A stretch of DNA of 7,530 nucleotides from an uncultured Methylotenera sp. (GTDB taxonomy: Bacteria; Pseudomonadota; Gammaproteobacteria; Burkholderiales; Methylophilaceae). Under the pieces are notes generated by a model. That model was not told the DNA's origin, made no database searches, and saw only the letters and a program-made list of their open reading frames with translations. Every line of letters starts with the position of its first letter. The stretch's first letter is position 1. Below are positions 1-5,526 of this stretch, piece by piece. The position numbers were made by a program, and so were the translations under genes. The stretch lies in contig CALFXV010000007.1 in assembly GCA_937957775.1 (NCBI GenBank), forward strand, positions 1-7,530. Reading direction: 5' to 3'.

Positions 1-104
1 GTTATGTCAAAGCCCTTGATGTCTTCAATGGCGTCGACGACCGCGAGCTTTAAGCCCTCTAAATAATTGGCGTCGGATTTGTTTGGATCTAATTCTGTTG
101 TCAT
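1..104 (-). CDS. rsfS: Ribosomal silencing factor RsfS (Iojap family), N-terminal fragment
   Basis: Only the first 34 codons are present; the gene runs off the left edge. The fragment has a polar leader of about 14 residues and then LKLAVVDAIEDIKGFDI (residues 17-34), which resembles the first helix and first strand of the RsfS/Iojap fold (compare typical '..VDALEDIKAKDI'). Family members bind ribosomal protein uL14 and block subunit joining when nutrients are scarce. The ATG (104-102) overlaps the panD stop as TAATG, with CAGG 7 bases upstream serving as a plausible ribosome binding site partly inside panD, so translation is probably coupled. In many proteobacteria rsfS follows nadD; here the upstream gene is panD. 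The assignment rests on a short stretch and could be wrong. Confidence 0.6.
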   Translation of the reverse strand, partial: MTTELDPNKSDANYLEGLKLAVVDAIEDIKGFDI

Positions 105-484
105 TAAGCGGCCTGTACGGGAATGGCGTTGCGTTGGGATAAAATGCGGTTTTTCTGGTCTACGTAGACCAATTTTGGCGTGAAATTTTCTAATTCTATG
201 GCTTGGTAATCGGCGTAGCTGGCAATGATGACCATGTCTTGCGGAGCGGCTTTGTGAGCGGCCGCGCCGTTGACGGAAATGATGCCGGAATCGCGTTCAG
301 CACGAATGGCGTAAGTGCTAAAGCGCTCGCCATTGGTGATGTTGTATATGTGGATTTGTTCGTATTCCTTTATGTCCGCGGCTTCCAGCAAGGTTTCGTC
401 GATGGCGCAACTGCCTTCGTAATCGAGTTCGCTGTGCGTGACATGCACACGGTGCAATTTAGATTTGAGCATGGTTCTTTGCAT
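104..484 (-). CDS. panD: Aspartate 1-decarboxylase precursor
   Basis: This is a cytoplasmic pyruvoyl enzyme that decarboxylates L-aspartate to beta-alanine, one of the two halves of pantothenate. The 126-residue length matches the family. The sequence starts [17 protein letters not shown], close to the classic PanD N-terminus. It carries the self-cleavage site YEGSCAID with Gly24-Ser25; Ser25 becomes the pyruvoyl group after proenzyme processing. Arg54 and Tyr58 (ERFSTY) sit at the expected active-site positions, and NGAAAH (residues 72-77) is the conserved substrate-pocket loop. The start is chosen because residue 1 aligns with the family start; the ribosome binding site is weak (AGG about 11 bases upstream). 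The gene lies 101 bases beyond panC, behind its own promoter, and its stop overlaps rsfS. I see no nearby candidate for a PanZ-type maturation factor. Confidence 0.97.
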   Translation of the reverse strand: MQRTMLKSKLHRVHVTHSELDYEGSCAIDETLLEAADIKEYEQIHIYNITNGERFSTYAIRAERDSGIISVNGAAAHKAAPQDMVIIASYADYQAIELENFTPKLVYVDQKNRILSQRNAIPVQAA

Positions 485-514
485 GCGGGTTAACCTAGTT
501 TTAAAAGGGAGTGC

Positions 515-543
515 ATTATAGTCCTTATAAGCCTTTGTTCCAA
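515..543 (-). promoter_or_regulatory. Sigma70-type promoter for panD-rsfS
   Basis: On the minus strand, TTGGAA (538-543; 4 of 6 consensus bases) is separated by exactly 17 bases from a perfect TATAAT (515-520). Transcription would begin near 508, giving a leader of about 24 bases before the panD ATG. It sits in the 101-base gap between the panC stop and panD, the only sizeable gap in this set of pantothenate genes. It would let panD and rsfS be expressed independently of the upstream operon. No convincing terminator hairpin for panC is visible in the same gap, so read-through is also possible. Confidence 0.7.
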
Positions 544-585
544 TGGTAAATTCGTGCCATAGCGCGGACTGGCTAAAATTTAAGC

Positions 586-1440
586 TTACAGTTTAAGGCC
601 TAGGTTATCAATGAGACGGGTTGTGCCTAACTTGGCCGCGGCCAAGACCACTAAGTCGCTGTCATGGGCGCTGGCGGCTTGCAAGTTGCTGGCCGCGCGT
701 ATGGCGACGTAATCCACTTGCCAGCCTTGTCGCTGAAGATTCAAGGTGGCGGCTTGTTCTAGGCTTAAAAAATTTGCACTGTGGCCTTGCTGCTTAATTT
801 GCTCACAAACGCTGACTAATTCAGCGTGCAGTTGGCTGGCCTGGGCTTTTTCTGCGTGGCTTAAATAGCCGTTGCGCGAACTCATGGCCAAGCCACTGGG
901 CTCGCGCACGGTGTCAGCGGCGAGGATGGCGATGGCTAAATTAAACTGCTTAACCATTTCTCGAATGATAAACAGTTGCTGGTAGTCTTTTTTGCCGAAT
1001 ACCGCCACCTGCGGCTGGACAAGGTTAAACAATTTAAGCACCACGGTGGCGACCCCAGCAAAATGCCCAGGGCGGCTGGCGCCGCATAAGTCGTTGGCCA
1101 CGGCTGGCAATTGCACGGTAATGCTTTGTTTGAGATCCTGCCCATCAAAGTCGGGGTACATTTCGGCTACGCTTGGTACAAACACGATGTCTGCACCGGC
1201 TGCTTGCAGTTTTTCGCAATCGGCGGCCAAACTGCGTGGGTAGTTGGCCAAGTCTTCGTTGGCGCCAAACTGCAAGGGATTCACAAAAATACTGACCACA
1301 ACGCATGTGACTTGTTGTTTGGCTAGCTTGACTAAGTCCAAGTGGCCGGCATGCAAATTGCCCATGGTAGGCACCAAGGCAACGGAATGCTGCCCCTCAA
1401 GCGCACGTTTCAACCGGGCTATGCTGTCTAGTGTTTGCAT
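586..1440 (-). CDS. panC: Pantothenate synthetase (pantoate--beta-alanine ligase)
   Basis: This cytoplasmic enzyme condenses pantoate with beta-alanine, using ATP through a pantoyl-adenylate intermediate, to give pantothenate. The 284 residues match the usual length. Visible motifs in order are [11 protein letters not shown] with the HIGH-type signature HAGH (residues 30-33), VNPLQFG (53-59), the pantoate/ATP loop [16 protein letters not shown] (119-134), FGKKDYQQL (148-156), and the KMSKS-equivalent MSSRNGYLS (from 186). All are intact. The ATG overlaps the panB stop by one base (TGATG) and there is no strong ribosome binding site nearby, which fits translational coupling to panB. It is the last gene before the panD promoter gap. 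Its beta-alanine substrate is made by PanD, encoded immediately downstream. Confidence 0.98.
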   Translation of the reverse strand: MQTLDSIARLKRALEGQHSVALVPTMGNLHAGHLDLVKLAKQQVTCVVVSIFVNPLQFGANEDLANYPRSLAADCEKLQAAGADIVFVPSVAEMYPDFDGQDLKQSITVQLPAVANDLCGASRPGHFAGVATVVLKLFNLVQPQVAVFGKKDYQQLFIIREMVKQFNLAIAILAADTVREPSGLAMSSRNGYLSHAEKAQASQLHAELVSVCEQIKQQGHSANFLSLEQAATLNLQRQGWQVDYVAIRAASNLQAASAHDSDLVVLAAAKLGTTRLIDNLGLKL

Positions 1441-2252
1441 CAGTAACTGTGCTCGCTGGCCGGGAAGGTTTTCTGTTTGACGGCCAGCACGAAGTGGCGA
1501 ATGGCGCTTTCTATGCTGTTGGTCTCGCTCAAGAAATTTTTAACAAAGCGCGGCGCCTTAAAATCACTGGGTGCTTTACCGGCTACCCCAGTGTATATAC
1601 CCAACAAGTCTTGGATGACTAAGACTTGGCCGCCGCAATCCACCCCGGCGCCTATGCCTATGGTGGGGGTGCGTATGCTGGTGCTGATTTTTTTAGCCAA
1701 GGCGGCCGGCACCATCTCTAATACAATAAAACTCACGCCGGCTTCGCTCATGGCGACCGCATCGGCCATAATTTTGGCGGCGCTTTCATCGGTTTTACCT
1801 TGGATTTTATAGCCACCCAATTGGTTGACCGATTGCGGGGTAAAGCCCAAATGGGCGCAGACCGGGATGCCGCGTTCGACTAAATAGCGGGCGGTTTTCA
1901 CTTTGCTGCCGCCACCTTCAATCTTAACGATGTGCGCACCGGAGCGTATCAACCATTCGGCATTTTTATAAGCGGCCTCGTCATCGTGTTCGTAACTGCC
2001 TAGTGGCATGTCCGCCATGATGACGGTGTTCGGTGCGCCAGCGGCCACACTTTTGGTGTGGTAAGTCATGTGGTGCATGCTGACGTTTAGGGTGTTTTCG
2101 GCGCCTTGCAAGACCATGCCCAAGGAGTCACCCACTAACAGCATATCGACTCCGGCCACTTCCATGAGTTTGGCAAAGGTGGCGTCGTAGCAAGTGAGCA
2201 TGGCGATTTTTTCACCGCTCAGGGCTGACTTTTCCAGTTCGTTCAAGGTCAT
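1440..2252 (-). CDS. panB: 3-methyl-2-oxobutanoate hydroxymethyltransferase (ketopantoate hydroxymethyltransferase)
   Basis: PanB transfers a hydroxymethyl group from 5,10-methylene-tetrahydrofolate to 2-ketoisovalerate, making ketopantoate, the committed step to pantothenate. The 270-residue protein shows the family's TIM-barrel signatures: MLTCYDA (18-24), VGDSLGMV (40-47) with metal ligand Asp42, ADMPLGSY (80-87) with metal ligand Asp81, VKIEGG (109-114) with Lys110 and Glu112, AHLGFTPQ (133-140), and VLEMVP (177-182) holding the catalytic Glu179. IGIGAG near residue 200 is also conserved. The ATG is 18 bases after the kinase stop, with AGG 5 bases upstream of it as a ribosome binding site. 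FolK, needed for its folate cofactor, is encoded two genes upstream in the same apparent operon. No key residue is missing. Confidence 0.98.
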   Translation of the reverse strand: MTLNELEKSALSGEKIAMLTCYDATFAKLMEVAGVDMLLVGDSLGMVLQGAENTLNVSMHHMTYHTKSVAAGAPNTVIMADMPLGSYEHDDEAAYKNAEWLIRSGAHIVKIEGGGSKVKTARYLVERGIPVCAHLGFTPQSVNQLGGYKIQGKTDESAAKIMADAVAMSEAGVSFIVLEMVPAALAKKISTSIRTPTIGIGAGVDCGGQVLVIQDLLGIYTGVAGKAPSDFKAPRFVKNFLSETNSIESAIRHFVLAVKQKTFPASEHSY

Positions 2253-2270
2253 GCTGGCCTGGCCTAGGGG

Positions 2271-2918
2271 TTAATCAAAGTTGGGATTAAAGAACTCGCG
2301 CTGGCCTTTAATCTGCAAAATGCGTGACAGCAATAAATCCAATGCGCCTGGGTTGTTCAAGATGTTGAGTTTTTCGTTGTTTACCATCAGCACCGGTGAG
2401 GTGTTGTAGTTATGAAAAAACTCACTGTAGGCATTGGCCAAGCCTTCGATGTAGTCGCGGCGGATTTCCAATTCGTAACTGACGTTGCGCGATTCGATGC
2501 GCTCCATCAAGGCGTCCACTGGGGTTTGCAGGTAAATTACCAAATCCGGTTTGGGTGCTTTCAACTGCAAGTGTTGGTAAATTTGGTGGTACAGCGCGTA
2601 CTCTTCGTCGTTTAAATTTAAGCGGGCAAAGATCGGGTCTTTGTCTAAAAAGAAGTCGGCGACGATGGGTCTGGCAAACATGTCGCGTTGGTTTAAATCG
2701 GCAATTTGGTTGGCGCGTTGGAATAAAAAGAACAGCTGCGTGGGCAAAGCGTAACGCTGAGGGTCTTGGTAAAAGCGCGGTAAAAATGGGTTGGCTTGGG
2801 CTTTTTCCGACAAATAATCGACCGGGAACTGATCGGCTAGCATTTTTGCCAAGGTGGTTTTGCCACAGCCTATTGGCCCTTCTATGACGATGTATGGAAA
2901 TTTGTTAAAAATACTCAT
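2271..2918 (-). CDS. Deoxynucleoside kinase (dAdo/dGuo kinase type)
   Basis: This is a 215-residue P-loop kinase of the deoxynucleoside kinase (dCK/dGK/TK2-like) family, which phosphorylates deoxynucleosides to 5'-monophosphates for nucleotide salvage. The Walker A motif GPIGCGKT spans residues 14-21. Glu38 in SEKAQANPFL (37-46) matches the conserved base-catalyst region of the family (usually E..NPFL), and TQLFFLFQR (60-68) matches the substrate-binding helix. The usual ERS/DRS segment is replaced by ADFFLDKD (87-94), as in other bacterial members. The lid is RIESRNVSYE (140-149), with arginines positioned for phosphate binding. The exact substrate cannot be read from the sequence; purine deoxynucleosides are the common annotation for members located between folK and panB. 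It starts 6 bases after folK with no good ribosome binding site, suggesting coupling. Confidence 0.9.
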   Translation of the reverse strand: MSIFNKFPYIVIEGPIGCGKTTLAKMLADQFPVDYLSEKAQANPFLPRFYQDPQRYALPTQLFFLFQRANQIADLNQRDMFARPIVADFFLDKDPIFARLNLNDEEYALYHQIYQHLQLKAPKPDLVIYLQTPVDALMERIESRNVSYELEIRRDYIEGLANAYSEFFHNYNTSPVLMVNNEKLNILNNPGALDLLLSRILQIKGQREFFNPNFD

Positions 2919-2924
2919 GTGAGG

Positions 2925-3419
2925 TTAACCCTGCCGTTTTATACCCGTAAAGGATTGTTGCGCGATCAATGTTGCTATTTTGCCATGATTTGGGATGGAT
3001 GCATGCGGGTCTATTTCAAATAATGGCAATAAAACAAAGCCGCGCTGGTGCATGCGCGGATGGGGTAGGGTCAGCGTGCTGTCGTTGATGACCAAGTCAT
3101 CGTAGAGCAGCAAGTCGCAATCAAGCACGCGCGGCGCATTGACGTAGGGGCGCTGGCGGCCAGCCTCATCTTCGATGGCATGCAGTGCAGTGAGCAAGGC
3201 GTGCGGGCTTAAGCTGGTGCTCACCATTAGCACGGCATTAATGAAGTTAGGCACGGGCGTTGCCTCGTGTTCAGGGCAATCGACGGGCGCCGTTTCATAC
3301 AGGGAGGATAGCTTGATAAGCTGGCATTCCGGCAAGGCAGCAATGGCCAATGCCGCCGCTTGCACTTGTTGTGCAGGACCTTCTAAATTGCTGCCCAGTG
3401 CGATGTAAGCCTTAGCCAT
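2925..3419 (-). CDS. folK: 6-hydroxymethyl-7,8-dihydropterin pyrophosphokinase (HPPK)
   Basis: FolK transfers pyrophosphate from ATP to 6-hydroxymethyl-dihydropterin, the step before dihydropteroate synthase in folate synthesis. From ATG 3419 the protein has 164 residues: AYIALGSNL (4-12), SSLYETAPVD (38-47), NFINAV (58-63), and the signature from Arg88 to Leu104 with magnesium ligands Asp100 and Asp102 (E. coli Asp95/Asp97). In the mobile loop the E. coli Arg88-Trp89-Gly90 triplet reads Val-Asn-Ala here and the loop is one residue shorter; the NAPR form is common in betaproteobacteria, but Val is unusual to my eye. A TTG five codons upstream (3434) is also in frame. I prefer the ATG because AGG lies only 2 bases before the TTG, too close to serve it, and MAKAYIALGSNL matches the family start. 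Confidence 0.96.
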   Translation of the reverse strand: MAKAYIALGSNLEGPAQQVQAAALAIAALPECQLIKLSSLYETAPVDCPEHEATPVPNFINAVLMVSTSLSPHALLTALHAIEDEAGRQRPYVNAPRVLDCDLLLYDDLVINDSTLTLPHPRMHQRGFVLLPLFEIDPHASIPNHGKIATLIAQQSFTGIKRQG

Positions 3420-3448
3420 GCTTGGATTGCTCAAAACCTAAGCCGGAT

Positions 3449-4885
3449 TTAGTCGGCGACGTTAGGCGTGGCCGCGGGTTTTTTGCGATTTCGTCTGCGG
3501 CGCTTTTTCGGCGCGCTGTCGGCCATTAACATGGCGGTTCGCGCTTCGCCGTCAGCGTTGGCAAAAGCCGTCCACCACTCGCCTAATTCCATGGGCAATT
3601 CACCGGATTCGCAGCGCAGCAATAAGAAGTCGTAGCCGGCGCGATAGCGCGGGTGGGTTAATAAGGCGAAAGGCCGCTTGCCGGCGCGTTGATCGAAGCG
3701 CGGCTGCATGGCCCAGATTTCCTTCATGGTCGCCGTGTAGCGGTTGTGTATGGCCAATTTTTTGGCTTGGCTGGCAATCACCTCATTCATGGCAAGGTGC
3801 AGGGCAGGCATCAAGTGCTGACCGGATTTTTTATGCAGTTCCCATGCCACTATCATTTCATGCCAAAGCAGGCAGGCAAATAAGAAGCTGGGGTTAGCGG
3901 ATTTGCCAGCCAGGATGCGCTGGTCGGTGTTTTCTAAGGCCATCATGATGAAGCGCTCGCCCATGGCTTGCTCGAGCACCACGTCTAGCATAGGCAATAA
4001 ACCGTGATGCAATTGCTGCTCACGCAAGGCGGCTAAGCTTTGCATGGCATGGCCAGAGAGAAACAACTTAAGCATTTCATCAAACAAGCGGCTGGGTGGT
4101 ACATCGGCTAATGAGTCGGCCATTTTTGCTATCGGCGCTTGCGTTTGCGCTTCTATCTTTAAGCCTAATTTGGCTGACAGTCGCACGGCACGTAACATGC
4201 GGACCGGGTCTTCGGCGTAGCGCGTTTCTGGCTTACCTATCATGCGCAGTATGCCGGCTTTGATGTCGGCGTAGCCGTTGTGGAAATCCAATACTTCTTG
4301 GCTGGCTGGGTTGTAATACAAGGCGTTGGCGGTAAAGTCACGACGCAATGCATCCTCTACGATGGAGCCAAACACGTTGTCACGAATGATGCGGCCGGAG
4401 TCGGTGACTTTGGCGTCGCCCTCGGCTTCCAAGTGGCTGCCACGGAAGGTTGAGACTTCTATGGTCTCGTCGCCAAATAAGACGTGTACCAATCTAAAGC
4501 GCTTGCCGATCAGGCGTGAGCGCCTAAACAGGCGATTGACTTGCTCGGGGGTGGCGTTGGTGGCCACGTCAAAATCTTTGGGCGTGCGGTTGAGCAGCAA
4601 GTCGCGCACGGCGCCGCCGACGATGTAAGCCTCAAAGCCAGCTTTGTGCAAGCCCTCTGTGGTTTTTAGTGCGGCGTTGCTGAGTAAATTGCGGTCTATC
4701 TTATGCGTTTTATGGGCTATGCTTAAAGCGCCGTGGTGTGGCAGATCAGGCTGCTTATGGGCATGGTTAGCCATTAATTTTGAGCGCTGCTGGGCTTTGT
4801 GTGTCGGGTTACCGTTAGTGCTGGCGTGCGCAAGGGATTTGGCGGATTTGCTGTTGAAAATGCGGTCTAGCAGTTTTTTAATCAT
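3449..4885 (-). CDS. pcnB: Poly(A) polymerase I
   Basis: PcnB adds 3' poly(A) tails to RNA, promoting decay by exonucleases and controlling some plasmid antisense RNAs. The 478-residue protein belongs to the class II nucleotidyltransferases: IVGGAVRDLLL (88-98), catalytic carboxylates in DFDVAT (Asp104 and Asp106), EVSTFR (143-148) and EDALRRDFTANALYY (177-191). LIGKRFRLVHV (125-135) is the pattern that separates bacterial poly(A) polymerases from CCA-adding enzymes. The first 60 or so residues are polar and rich in His, Lys and Ala, and probably flexible; the very start, MIKKLLDRIF, resembles other PcnB starts. The C-terminus ends in a strongly basic stretch, KKRRRRNRKK (460-469), a likely RNA-binding tail. 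It lies 20 bases after pduO; no Shine-Dalgarno sequence is visible before the ATG. Confidence 0.95.
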   Translation of the reverse strand: MIKKLLDRIFNSKSAKSLAHASTNGNPTHKAQQRSKLMANHAHKQPDLPHHGALSIAHKTHKIDRNLLSNAALKTTEGLHKAGFEAYIVGGAVRDLLLNRTPKDFDVATNATPEQVNRLFRRSRLIGKRFRLVHVLFGDETIEVSTFRGSHLEAEGDAKVTDSGRIIRDNVFGSIVEDALRRDFTANALYYNPASQEVLDFHNGYADIKAGILRMIGKPETRYAEDPVRMLRAVRLSAKLGLKIEAQTQAPIAKMADSLADVPPSRLFDEMLKLFLSGHAMQSLAALREQQLHHGLLPMLDVVLEQAMGERFIMMALENTDQRILAGKSANPSFLFACLLWHEMIVAWELHKKSGQHLMPALHLAMNEVIASQAKKLAIHNRYTATMKEIWAMQPRFDQRAGKRPFALLTHPRYRAGYDFLLLRCESGELPMELGEWWTAFANADGEARTAMLMADSAPKKRRRRNRKKPAATPNVAD

Positions 4886-4891
4886 GGGCTG

Positions 4892-4897
4892 ATTATA
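4892..4897 (-). promoter_or_regulatory. Possible -10 box directly before pcnB
   Basis: A perfect TATAAT on the minus strand ends six bases before the pcnB ATG. The predicted start of transcription would fall at or next to the A of the ATG, so a transcript from here would be leaderless. No convincing -35 hexamer is found 16-18 bases upstream (the sequence there is A/T-rich, such as AATAAA) and there is no extended TGn element. It may be chance in an AT-rich gap. Confidence 0.25.
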
Positions 4898-4905
4898 GCT
4901 TAAAA

Positions 4906-5454
4906 TCAGCTGGCTTTATTTTCCCACATGACGTCAGGCCGGCCGGCTTGTTTGTTTATGCTGCGGCACATGACGAACAATAAATCCGATAGTCGGTTCA
5001 AGTATTGCAAGGAAATGTCGGTGACTTTTTCGTTTCTGTGCAACTCGACCAGCTTGCGCTCGGCGCGCCGGCAGACCGTGCGGGCTAAGTGGCAGTAAGC
5101 GGCGGCCTTGCTGCCGCCGGGCAAGATGAATTCTTTGAGTGGCGTTAAGTGCTCGTTTAGGGCATCAATTAGGTCTTCTAAATCCTGTATGCGCACTTGT
5201 TGCAAGATGACGTAGCCCGGTATGCAGATTTCACCGCCTACATTGAATAAATCGTGTTGAATTTGCGTGAGCGGGCCGACCAGATTATCCGGCAATTTCT
5301 CGGTGAGCATGATGCCTATGATGGAGTTGAGCTCATCCACGTCGCCCATGGCTTCCACGCGCAAGCTGTCTTTGTTGATGCGACTGCCGTCGCCCAAGCC
5401 GGTGGTGCCATCGTCGCCGGTGCGTGTGTAAATTTTACTTAGTCTGTTTGCCAT
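4906..5454 (-). CDS. pduO: Cob(I)alamin adenosyltransferase, PduO type
   Basis: The enzyme transfers the 5'-deoxyadenosyl group of ATP to cob(I)alamin (or its corrinoid precursor), producing the coenzyme form adenosylcobalamin. The 182-residue protein has the PduO-type N-terminal ATP-binding segment YTRTGDDGTTGLGDG (9-23), GDVDELNS (37-44), QHDLFNVGGEI (66-76), FILPGGSKAAA (109-119) and the active-site helix LARTVCRRAER (123-133), then YLNRLSDLLF (151-160). The open frame extends 37 codons further upstream, but I reject that start. The ATG at 5454 has a strong AAGGAG seven bases upstream, MANRLSKIYTRTGD is the family-like start, and the longer form would overlap murI and its promoter. It appears to be the first gene of the operon leading to pcnB-folK-kinase-panB-panC. 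No cobalamin riboswitch fits in its short leader. Confidence 0.95.
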   Translation of the reverse strand: MANRLSKIYTRTGDDGTTGLGDGSRINKDSLRVEAMGDVDELNSIIGIMLTEKLPDNLVGPLTQIQHDLFNVGGEICIPGYVILQQVRIQDLEDLIDALNEHLTPLKEFILPGGSKAAAYCHLARTVCRRAERKLVELHRNEKVTDISLQYLNRLSDLLFVMCRSINKQAGRPDVMWENKAS

Positions 5455-5461
5455 GATGCGG

Positions 5462-5467
5462 CTCCTT
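5462..5467 (-). promoter_or_regulatory. Strong ribosome binding site fixing the pduO start
   Basis: AAGGAG on the minus strand lies 7 bases before ATG 5454. It is the best Shine-Dalgarno match in the left block and is the reason for choosing this start over the longer open frame that begins at 5565. It partly overlaps the predicted -35 box of the opposing murI promoter. Confidence 0.85.
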
Positions 5468-5496
5468 GCCAGCTTGCATTTGCAATCGTTTATAAT
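5466..5496 (+). promoter_or_regulatory. Predicted murI promoter
   Basis: TTGCCA (5466-5471; 5 of 6 consensus) and a perfect TATAAT (5491-5496) are separated by 19 bases, which is longer than the optimal 17. Transcription would start near 5503, leaving about 24 bases before the murI ATG. A start there rules out the in-frame GTG at 5497 as the translation start. Its -10 box overlaps that of the opposing pduO promoter. Confidence 0.5.
5474..5485. repeat. Short inverted repeat TTGCA-TT-TGCAA, possible operator
   Basis: This is a perfect 5-base inverted repeat with a 2-base spacer. It lies inside the spacer of the predicted murI promoter and over the predicted transcription start of pduO (near 5482). 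A dimeric regulator binding here could affect both directions. At this length it could also be chance. Confidence 0.25.
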
Positions 5497-5519
5497 GTGT
5501 TCATTGTAACTGATGACAA
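5489..5519 (-). promoter_or_regulatory. Predicted pduO operon promoter
   Basis: On the minus strand, TTGTCA (5514-5519; 5 of 6 consensus) is followed after 19 bases by TATAAA (5489-5494; 5 of 6). The start of transcription would be near 5482, giving a leader of about 27 bases before pduO ATG 5454. The core AT-rich bases are shared with the murI -10 box on the other strand. A 17-base alternative would use ATTATA. The spacing is not ideal, so confidence is moderate. Confidence 0.45.
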
Positions 5520-5526
5520 CCAGGCC

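Noticed and set aside
203..493. Plus-strand open frame across panD
   Set aside because: It is fully antisense to a clear panD gene and shows no family resemblance or ribosome binding site.
570..586. Imperfect palindrome GCTAAAATTTAAGC after panC as a terminator
   Set aside because: It is AT-rich with one mismatch and no following T run on the minus strand; not a credible intrinsic terminator.
3420..3434. TTG start for FolK
   Set aside because: TTG is a rarer start, the nearby AGG is only two bases away, and the ATG at 3419 gives the usual HPPK N-terminus. It cannot be fully excluded.
5455..5482. Cobalamin riboswitch before pduO
   Set aside because: The predicted leader is under 30 bases, far too short for a B12 box and aptamer.
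5497..5526. GTG start for MurI, ten codons upstream
   Set aside because: The GTG directly follows the predicted -10 box and lies before the predicted transcript start; it has no ribosome binding site.
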